From NCBI GenBank assembly GCA_022615465.1, contig JAKEGR010000277.1, positions 1 to 9,490 of the forward strand: a stretch of DNA of 9,490 nucleotides, given 5' to 3'. Every line of letters starts with the position of its first letter. The stretch's first letter is position 1. Under the pieces are notes generated by a model. It did no database searches. It was not told the DNA's origin and worked only from the letters and a program-made list of their open reading frames with translations. The position numbers and the translations under genes were made by a program. Shown here piece by piece: positions 1-5,249 of the stretch. The stretch is from Planctomycetota bacterium. GTDB taxonomy: Bacteria; Planctomycetota; Planctomycetia; Pirellulales; Lacipirellulaceae.

Positions 1-1008
1 ACGCACCGTGGCACGAAGCAGCCTCGCCTGGAAGGCCAGTTCGTGGTCGCGATAATTTACTAGAAACCGGCCGAGTGTTGCCTGGGCCAACGCAAAATCT
101 CGGCCTTGCTGCTCGAGATGCGATTGCCGCAGCAACGCCTGCGGAGCGAAAGGGCTTTCCGGCCAACGCTCGCTGATGCGCTGAAAGTCGCGAACGGCAC
201 CATCCTCGTCGCCTGTCGCCGCGCGCCACTCGCCGCGCCGAAAGTGTACTTCGGCGGCAAGTGCGTCTAGCGGGAACTCCTGCAAAAAAACATCGAATGC
301 CCGGCCCGCCTCAGCAGGGTTTCCAAGTTCTTGTTGAACAACGCCAAGCCCATACAAAGCTCTTGGCCGTAGCGCGGGGTCGCCATGTTCCGTCACGACG
401 GCTTGATAGTCCGCGAGCGCGCTCGCTACATCCTGTCGCTCGTAGCAGGCTTCGGCCCGATAGAAGTGGGCCTGAGTGGCAAAGCGGCCAGCGGGAAACC
501 GTTCCAATTGCTGGCCCAGCGTCGCAATCGCCGCGTCGAATGCTTTCGCCTGTTCTTCCCCGGCCGCCAAACGAGCGCGGCGATATTGCGCCAATCCCAA
601 ATTCGCAAACGATTGCTCGATCAGTGTCGCATCCAGCCCTGCTTGCTCGGCAACAACCCGCCCAAATTCTGCTTCCGCATCCGCGTATCGCTCCAATCGA
701 ACGAGACATACGCCGCGATAGTATCGCGCCTTGCCGACCAGCGGGTCATTCGGGAAATGCTCGACGAGCGAGGCCCATTCGGCTTCCGCGAGATCATGCA
801 ACTCACGGTTCTGCAACGCGGCCGCGCTGCGAAAAATCGCGGCCGCTTGCGCCCTGGACATGCCCGCCGAAGGCGGCCCCCCGGCGGCCCGCGGCGTCGC
901 AAGCTCCCCTTGAGCTGTGGGCGTTCCCGGATCGCCCACAATAGTAAGTATCACTGCCAGCACTACCGCGATTTCCCGGCAGCGCTTACCAGTCCGTGTG
1001 ACAGCCAT
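1..1008 (-). CDS. Exported tetratricopeptide-repeat protein (3' end off window)
   Basis: Reading the minus strand from ATG at 1008 gives 336 codons without a stop to the window edge, so the C-terminus is missing. The N-terminus has a basic start (MAVTRTGKRCREI) and a hydrophobic stretch (residues 14-25), which looks like a signal peptide with cleavage possible near TAQG (31-34). From about residue 52 the protein is alpha-helical with roughly seven TPR-like units of 34-40 residues. Examples are ARYYRGVCLVRLERYADAEA near 94-113, ALYGLGVVQQELGNPAEA near 217-234 and VHFRRGEWRAATGDEDGA near 254-271, each ending in a helix followed by FP or WP. This resembles periplasmic TPR proteins of the YbgF/CpoB/BamD-like kind, which act as protein-interaction scaffolds, but no specific role can be assigned. 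A Shine-Dalgarno-like GGAAGGG lies 5 bases before the ATG and supports this start. The gene is divergent from the TerC-family gene. Confidence in coding is high, in function low. Confidence 0.88.
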   Translation of the reverse strand, partial: MAVTRTGKRCREIAVVLAVILTIVGDPGTPTAQGELATPRAAGGPPSAGMSRAQAAAIFRSAAALQNRELHDLAEAEWASLVEHFPNDPLVGKARYYRGVCLVRLERYADAEAEFGRVVAEQAGLDATLIEQSFANLGLAQYRRARLAAGEEQAKAFDAAIATLGQQLERFPAGRFATQAHFYRAEACYERQDVASALADYQAVVTEHGDPALRPRALYGLGVVQQELGNPAEAGRAFDVFLQEFPLDALAAEVHFRRGEWRAATGDEDGAVRDFQRISERWPESPFAPQALLRQSHLEQQGRDFALAQATLGRFLVNYRDHELAFQARLLRATVR

Positions 1009-1019
1009 CGAAACCCTTC

Positions 1020-1038
1020 CGTTCCCATCCCTGGAACG
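1020..1038 (-). other. Small hairpin in the 5' leader of the TPR gene
   Basis: CGTTCC (1020-1025) and GGAACG (1033-1038) form a 6-bp inverted repeat with a 7-base loop. In the minus-strand transcript it lies directly upstream of the GGAAGGG ribosome-binding motif, so folding could affect access to that site. This short a repeat can easily arise by chance. No clear sigma-70 promoter was seen for the minus-strand gene in 1009-1228. Confidence 0.2.
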
Positions 1039-1204
1039 CTGACCTGTTCGAACGTCGATCAATCTAACCCGTTCTCCCCAAAAAAGACTACGGCAGTATT
1101 GAAATCGCCACCCATTTCCTGGTTTCCGTCCAGTCAGGAACTGGGAGACGGGGATTTCCACCACGAATCGGGTCATCGGGCGACCCACGTCCTATGCCTG
1201 CCGG

Positions 1205-1233
1205 TTGCTGTAACCCGCTACAGCACTTATGAT
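1205..1233 (+). promoter_or_regulatory. Candidate sigma-70-type promoter for the TerC-family gene
   Basis: TTGCTG at 1205-1210 and TATGAT at 1228-1233 are separated by 17 bases. The -35 matches the consensus only at TTG, while the -10 matches 5 of 6. A 7-bp inverted repeat, TGCTGTA (1206-1212) and TACAGCA (1219-1225), fills most of the spacer and could be an operator or chance. If the promoter is real, transcription would start near 1240, the ATG at 1229 would lie inside the -10 box, and translation would have to begin later, for example at GTG 1289. Confidence 0.35.
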
Positions 1234-2281
1234 TACGCGACGCGATCACATTCGCGATCCCGGCCATTCGCCCTCGGAATCGAACATCGTGCTGTCATTG
1301 CTTCTCGCCACTGAACAAGCTGCCGGCACGGCCGGGAATGCCTTACTCGCGGTTCCTGCCATTTACTGGATCGCCTTCTGCGCCGGCACCGCGCTTTTGC
1401 TGGTGCTCGACATGTTCGTTTTCCACCGGCACGCGCACGAGCCGACGCTCCGGGAATCGGCCGCGTGGACCCTCTTTTGGTGCAGCCTGGCGCTGATCTT
1501 CAATGGCTGGATTGGATACGAATTCGGCGCGAAGCACGCCCTGGAGTTTTTCACGGGCTATCTGGTCGAGTGGTCGTTGTCGATGGACAACGTTTTTGTG
1601 TTCGTCGTGATCTTCGCTTTTTTTGGCGTCCCACTGAAGTATCAGTATCGCGTCCTGTTTTGGGGCATCCTGGGGGCGATCGTCATGCGGCTCACTTTCA
1701 TCCTGGCCGCCAACCAGTTGATCCACCGCTTTGAGTGGATCTTCTACATTTTTGGCCTGTTCCTGATCTACAGTGGCATCAAAATTGCCCGCTCCCAGGA
1801 AGGCGAAACCCATCCCGATCAGAACATTGTCCTGCGTTTTGCCCGCCGTCATTTTCGCGTGGCCCACGGTTCGCATGGTGACAAGTTCTTTGTTCATGAA
1901 AATGGCCGGCTCTGTGTCACCTCGCTATTCCTCGTGCTGCTGGTAATCGAAAGCACCGACGTGATTTTCGCCGTCGATAGCGTGCCCGCCATCTTTGGCA
2001 TCACCAAGGAACCGTTCATCGTGTTCACGTCGAACGTGTTTGCGATCATGGGCCTGCGGGCGCTCTACTTTCTGTTGGCCGGAGTGATGAATCTGTTCCG
2101 TTATCTGAATTACGGCCTTAGTGCGGTTCTGGTCTTTATTGGCGTCAAGATGCTGCTGCACGATTATTGGCACCCGCCGCACTGGTTGTCGCTCCTGGTG
2201 ATTGTCAGCCTGCTGGCGACGTCGATCGTCGCGTCGTTGTGGGCCGTCAGTCGGGAAAAGAAGCTGGAATCGACGAAATAG
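1229..2281 (+). CDS. TerC/Alx-family integral membrane protein (metal ion homeostasis)
   Basis: The 350-residue product aligns by eye along its whole length with E. coli Alx (about 321 residues), a TerC-family inner-membrane protein tied to manganese export. About eight or nine hydrophobic segments are visible, the first near residues 45-65. The family's acidic residues within membrane segments are present: D61 in LVLDMFVF, E114 and D120 in YLVEWSLSMDNVFVF, and E241, D244 and D250 in VIESTDVIFAVDSVPAI. Other family signatures are FFTGYLVE, FIVFTSNVFAIMGLRALYFLLAG (split around 264-285) and FIGVKMLL. A basic tail (SREKKLESTK) is probably cytoplasmic. The start is uncertain. ATG 1229 has no ribosome binding site, adds a hydrophilic 20-residue leader and overlaps a candidate -10 box. 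GTG 1289 (V21) gives a length closer to the family and has a weak GGAA about 10 bases upstream. No yybP-ykoY manganese riboswitch, which precedes alx in E. coli, was recognised. Family assignment is firm; the transported ion is inferred. Confidence 0.93.
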   Translation: MITRRDHIRDPGHSPSESNIVLSLLLATEQAAGTAGNALLAVPAIYWIAFCAGTALLLVLDMFVFHRHAHEPTLRESAAWTLFWCSLALIFNGWIGYEFGAKHALEFFTGYLVEWSLSMDNVFVFVVIFAFFGVPLKYQYRVLFWGILGAIVMRLTFILAANQLIHRFEWIFYIFGLFLIYSGIKIARSQEGETHPDQNIVLRFARRHFRVAHGSHGDKFFVHENGRLCVTSLFLVLLVIESTDVIFAVDSVPAIFGITKEPFIVFTSNVFAIMGLRALYFLLAGVMNLFRYLNYGLSAVLVFIGVKMLLHDYWHPPHWLSLLVIVSLLATSIVASLWAVSREKKLESTK

Positions 2282-2310
2282 CGAGCCTGGCCGAAGTCGG
2301 GGTCTGTTTT

Positions 2311-2431
2311 TTGACAACCGGCCATGACGGCTGGGTGGCAGGGGTCGAGCGACAGCAAGCCCCCAGTGGCCAGCCACCCCCGTGATTGCGAGTCTCGGAG
2401 AGACTCGCCTACGTGAAGGAACCCTCGACCC
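2311..2431. repeat. Nested inverted-repeat block, probable interspersed palindromic element
   Basis: Three inverted repeats lie within this intergenic stretch. A perfect 9-bp palindrome, GCGAGTCTC (2388-2396) and GAGACTCGC (2400-2408), has a 3-base loop. GGGTCGAG (2342-2349) and CTCGACCC (2424-2431) form an 8-bp pair flanking it. GGGTGGC (2333-2339) pairs with GCCACCC (2373-2379). No T-tract follows, so a standard intrinsic terminator is unlikely, although the 9-bp hairpin could still mark the end of the TerC-family transcript. The compact nested architecture is typical of small non-coding repeats dispersed through bacterial genomes. Copy number cannot be judged from this window. Confidence 0.5.
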
Positions 2432-2453
2432 TTTCGTCGCAGCGTGCCATAAT
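2425..2453 (+). promoter_or_regulatory. Candidate promoter for the pseudopilin gene
   Basis: TCGACC (2425-2430, 4 of 6 matches to TTGACA) is followed after 17 bases by CATAAT (2448-2453, 5 of 6 matches to TATAAT). This would place the transcription start about 54 bases before the ATG at 2514. The -35 overlaps the right arm of the 8-bp inverted repeat (2424-2431), so one of the two interpretations may be coincidental. Confidence 0.4.
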
Positions 2454-2500
2454 GGTAGTGGAACAGATCCGCCCGGTAGGGGCCGCGCGGTTCGGATCGA

Positions 2501-2506
2501 GAGGAG
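2501..2506 (+). promoter_or_regulatory. Strong ribosome binding site fixing the pseudopilin start
   Basis: GAGGAG lies 7 bases before ATG 2514, in the context GAGAGGAGTTTTCTC. It decides the start. The reading frame is open further upstream, to ATG 2382 or GTG alternatives, but translating from there would bury the prepilin signal behind 44 residues encoded by repeat DNA. Confidence 0.8.
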
Positions 2507-2513
2507 TTTTCTC

Positions 2514-4547
2514 ATGTCCCGTTCGCTGCACGCCGTTGGCATCACACTCGTCGAGATGCTGATTGCCATGGCCATCACGATCGTGATGATGGGGGCCGTG
2601 GTGACTCTGTTTGCCAATGTCTCGAACAGCATCCGCAACCGCCGGGCCACGATCGAGATGAGCGGCCAGCTTCGCCACGTGCGGAACATGCTGCAGCAAG
2701 ACCTGGCGGGCGCCACCTGTCCCGGCCTCACCTGGCAGCGGCCCGAATCGAATCACGGCTACATCGAAATCATTGAGGGGCAGTATCGCGAGGGGAACGC
2801 GAGTCGGTTGATTGATGCCAATCCGAGTGATAACACGACTTGGCCACCAACGGTCCTCAATCCCGAGATCGACCATACGACATCAATCCTTCCCTCCAGC
2901 AACCTGCCATACACGAGCGATCCTGCGAAGGCCGGCTGGGCGACCGATGGCGGCGGCCTTGGCGACTATGACGACATCCTCATGCTTACGATCCGCAACG
3001 AACACGAGCCGTTCGTGGGCCGAATGCCGAGCGGTTGCCGCCCCGATGATACCAATGCCTACGGTTTCGATAGGTGGAACTTCCAAACGATCGAATCGCC
3101 CCTGGCCGAAGTCGTGTGGTTTGCCGTTGAAAACCCAGGTTTCACGGACAATTCGTACACGGATTCCACGAACGGTTTTTTCGGCGAGCCGGGCATGCGG
3201 ACTATCTACCGTCGCACATTGCTCATCGCGCCCTGGGTGAATCCTTATCGCCACGTAGCCAATGACGGCACGATCACGGACACCTTTACGTTCGACGGTG
3301 CTTCATTCAAGGCTGAACCCGGTCTTGTGCGGATCCTTCCCGCGAGCGTTGGGAGCGCGAACGTCGATCGCGCTCTAGCCGCTCTCATCGCGTTCCAGGA
3401 TCGATACGATCTGTCGGTCCGGCTGGAGTGGGATGCAAACATCCAACGATGGAAGATCATGGCCAATACACTTGGCGAACTTACGAAGCGCGAGAATCGC
3501 TTCGGTCACTTTGGTCTGCATGTTAGCGGCAACAATCCATCCCGCATTTTCCCCTATGCGGCCGTTTCGTGGGGCGAACAATACGCGGGAGATACCGTGA
3601 GTCTGGTCGTGGATCCCGAGGCGGGAAGTTCGTCTACGACCGCAGACGTTTCCGCCAATGTGAATACGAACGGCACGGTAGTGTCCTACACCGTAGTCAA
3701 TCCCGGCGACGGCTACACTACGCGACCGCTGGCTTATGTTGACGAGGACAGCGGCGTTTCAGCGACTGCCAACGCGATGCTCAACGACGAGGGCCACGTT
3801 GTGCGCGTTGTGCATGGCCCGGTTCCGCTGTGGGGCACGCGCCGCGGCGAAGATGTCATGCTGACCGACGCCCTGGCCTTCGACTTGCGACTTTATGATC
3901 CCGGCGCTCCATTGTACGGTATCCCGGACGATCCGAGTAACGTCAATTCACAGTTGAGTGTCATTCTGGAACCTAGTGATCCGGGTTGGCGGGCAGCATT
4001 CGCGGCGGATGTGCCAAGTGTTTCCGACGTCATTGATGGCACTCAGAATTTTCGGTTCGTTGGTCAGGGTGCATATGTCGACCCGGGGTATGGATACAAT
4101 TCGGTGCGACCGGACAACTTCTTTCTTCCAGGTACTCCGGGAACGATCCCTTGGTTTTTCGTGCCGCGCGCGTTAAGTGATGTCTTTGACTACGAACTCG
4201 CACCCGGCTACCCCGGCCACGCCGTCTACGACACATGGTCGTTCCATTACGAGAACAACGGCGTGAATGAGGATAACGACGAGGTGGAGAATGGAGTTTG
4301 GCAGTTCAACAATGGAAATGCTGTCGGAATTCCGTCGATCGACGAAGGTACGAACGGCCTTGACGATTATGGCCACTATTCGGATGGCGCGTCTATTCGA
4401 CTCGGCGTTGATGATGTTGGCGAGCGCGAGACCGTGCCGCCGTACGACAAACCGCTCCGCGGCATGCAAGTCCTCCTGCGTGTCTACGAGCGCGATAGCC
4501 GGCAGATTCGCCAGGTCCGCGTCAACCAGCACTTCATGCCGGAGTAG
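2514..4547 (+). CDS. Large prepilin-type N-methylation protein, PulJ/PilW-like minor pseudopilin
   Basis: The 677-residue product starts MSRSLHAVG, followed by ITLVEMLIAMAITIVMM. This is a class III (prepilin) signal: prepilin peptidase should cut after G9, leaving Ile +1 and the invariant Glu at +5 (E14). The hydrophobic helix spans about 10-34. It continues into an amphipathic helix with GQLRHVRNMLQQDLAGAT (51-68), the pattern of GspJ/PulJ and PilW minor pseudopilins. The C-terminal body is very large, since PulJ-type proteins are usually about 200 residues. It contains ALAFDLRLYDP at 453-463 and ends with LRGMQVLLRVYERDSRQIRQ near 648-667, which fits a membrane-anchored minor pseudopilin of a type II secretion or type IV pilus system. 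Residues 363-432 contain a module with NPGDGYTTRP (396-405) and an alternating ATA-rich segment. No other pilin, ATPase or prepilin peptidase gene lies nearby, so this appears to be an orphan. Family firm, substrate or partner unknown. Confidence 0.88.
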   Translation: MSRSLHAVGITLVEMLIAMAITIVMMGAVVTLFANVSNSIRNRRATIEMSGQLRHVRNMLQQDLAGATCPGLTWQRPESNHGYIEIIEGQYREGNASRLIDANPSDNTTWPPTVLNPEIDHTTSILPSSNLPYTSDPAKAGWATDGGGLGDYDDILMLTIRNEHEPFVGRMPSGCRPDDTNAYGFDRWNFQTIESPLAEVVWFAVENPGFTDNSYTDSTNGFFGEPGMRTIYRRTLLIAPWVNPYRHVANDGTITDTFTFDGASFKAEPGLVRILPASVGSANVDRALAALIAFQDRYDLSVRLEWDANIQRWKIMANTLGELTKRENRFGHFGLHVSGNNPSRIFPYAAVSWGEQYAGDTVSLVVDPEAGSSSTTADVSANVNTNGTVVSYTVVNPGDGYTTRPLAYVDEDSGVSATANAMLNDEGHVVRVVHGPVPLWGTRRGEDVMLTDALAFDLRLYDPGAPLYGIPDDPSNVNSQLSVILEPSDPGWRAAFAADVPSVSDVIDGTQNFRFVGQGAYVDPGYGYNSVRPDNFFLPGTPGTIPWFFVPRALSDVFDYELAPGYPGHAVYDTWSFHYENNGVNEDNDEVENGVWQFNNGNAVGIPSIDEGTNGLDDYGHYSDGASIRLGVDDVGERETVPPYDKPLRGMQVLLRVYERDSRQIRQVRVNQHFMPE

Positions 4548-4553
4548 GTGTCG

Positions 4554-4593
4554 CGAGCCGAGCGGCGCATGCTTTCTAGTCCGCCTCGGCTCG
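4554..4593 (+). terminator. GC-rich hairpin just after the pseudopilin stop codon
   Basis: CGAGCCGAG (4554-4562) pairs with CTCGGCTCG (4585-4593) as a 9-bp perfect stem. CGG (4563-4565) can extend it to CCG (4581-4583) with one bulged C. It begins 7 bases after the TAG at 4545-4547. There is no following T-tract, so a Rho-independent terminator is not proven; it could instead protect the 3' end of the message. Its position argues that the downstream gene starts at 4608 rather than at GTG 4548 or ATG 4569, which lie before or inside the hairpin. Confidence 0.4.
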
Positions 4594-4607
4594 GCAGGTC
4601 ACCATGG

Positions 4608-5249
4608 ATGTCCCTCAAACCGCACATCATTCGTCTCCGCGGACCCTGGCAGTTGGAGCCGATCGCCCGGTTCCTTTCCCGGCCTGACGGCACACTCCTC
4701 CCCGGGTTGCACGGTCTTCCGTCACCCGTTCGAGCAACGTTACCGGCGAATTGGTCGATATTATTCGGCCACGAGTTCCTGGGGCGTGTCCGCTATGGCC
4801 GCACATTCCATTTGCCAACCGGTTTGGAACCTCACGAAAGAGTCTGGCTGGTCGTCGAGCCGCCGCGTTCGCATGGGATTGTGCGGCTGAACGGCCTGCC
4901 TCTGGGCGAAATCCGCCTCGGCGACCCGGCCGGCCGATTCGAAATCACAACGCTGCTTACACCAAGGAACGCAAAACGGTGGTTGCTCCCTCGCCCACTG
5001 GTTGCTCCCTCTCTACTCCCTCTCCCACTGGGAGAGGGCCGGGGTGAGGGAAATTCACGCAGCGACCCACGCCCTAACCCTCTCCCGACCAACCTTCGGT
5101 CGGTGCCCGGCGAGGGGATTCACTTAGAGATTGACGTCACTCACCCGCTGCTTGACGAGAACGGCCACCCCGTCGACGATGACGGTGTCTTTGTTCCCGG
5201 CGGCCTGGTGGGCGAAGTACGACTGGTAATTGAGGAGCGACCTTCATGA
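4608..5249 (+). CDS. Small beta-sandwich protein resembling the GH2 sugar-binding domain, interrupted by an in-frame repeat
   Basis: From ATG 4608 the product has 213 residues and no signal peptide. It opens with HIIRLRGPWQLEPIARF (6-22), then VRATLPANW (41-49), GRVRYGRTFHLP (59-70), ERVWLVVEPP (77-86), GIVRLNGLPLGEI (90-102) and FEITTLLTPRN (111-121). This order of strands resembles the galactose-binding-like N-terminal domain of family 2 glycoside hydrolases, where a tryptophan-containing opening is followed by an R-x-F strand, VxLNG, a Phe-[DE]-[IV]-T turn and a final strand. The expected last strand, HLEIDV (172-177), is split from TPRN by about 45 Pro/Gly/Leu-rich residues (about 125-170) encoded by a palindromic repeat. 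The stop overlaps the next gene's start as ATGA (5246-5249), implying translational coupling with the DUF1080 protein and a shared carbohydrate-related role. No catalytic residues are recognisable. Alternative starts at 4548 (GTG) and 4569 (ATG) are less likely. The function is a fold-level guess. Confidence 0.72.
   Translation: MSLKPHIIRLRGPWQLEPIARFLSRPDGTLLPGLHGLPSPVRATLPANWSILFGHEFLGRVRYGRTFHLPTGLEPHERVWLVVEPPRSHGIVRLNGLPLGEIRLGDPAGRFEITTLLTPRNAKRWLLPRPLVAPSLLPLPLGEGRGEGNSRSDPRPNPLPTNLRSVPGEGIHLEIDVTHPLLDENGHPVDDDGVFVPGGLVGEVRLVIEERPS
4980..5117. repeat. Composite GC-rich palindromic (REP-like) element inside a coding gene
   Basis: A perfect 9-bp stem, CCCTCTCCC (5018-5026) and GGGAGAGGG (5030-5038), has the 3-base loop ACT and is followed by CCGGGGTGAGGG. 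A second unit follows: ACCCTCTCCC (5077-5086), a hairpin CCGACC (5085-5090) with GGTCGG (5098-5103), then GGCGAGGGG (5109-5117). On the left side TGGTTGCTCCCTC occurs twice (4980-4992 and 4999-5011) at a 19-base period. The plus-strand translation contains LPLGEGRGEG and RPNPLP. Such peptides commonly appear when intergenic palindromic repeats of this kind are translated by mistake or inserted in genes. The boundaries given are approximate. Confidence 0.7.

Noticed and set aside
1080..1228. Possible yybP-ykoY manganese riboswitch before the TerC-family gene
   Set aside because: Expected from E. coli alx, but the conserved core segments could not be identified; only short unrelated inverted repeats (for example CCAGT 1130-1134 with ACTGG 1140-1144) are present.
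385..1314. 309-codon open frame on the plus strand
   Set aside because: It lies opposite the TPR gene and then crosses the divergent promoter region; its Arg/Pro/Ser-rich translation has no recognisable domain, so it is a frame shadow.
2311..2316. TTGACA as a -35 box
   Set aside because: The hexamer is perfect, but no AT-rich -10 sequence lies 16-18 bases downstream (the region reads GGGTGGC).
2382..2513. N-terminal extension of the pseudopilin from ATG 2382 (44 extra residues)
   Set aside because: It starts inside palindromic repeat DNA, would place the prepilin cleavage site behind a long non-helical leader, and a strong GAGGAG ribosome binding site lies before ATG 2514.
4548..4607. GTG 4548 or ATG 4569 as start of the beta-sandwich gene
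   Set aside because: Both are tied up with the 4554-4593 hairpin and lack a ribosome binding site, and the recognisable domain begins just after ATG 4608. Not fully excluded.
4980..5117. CRISPR array or coding low-complexity domain
   Set aside because: Repeats are palindromic and unevenly spaced without equal-length spacers, and the peptide matches the typical translation of intergenic palindromic repeats.
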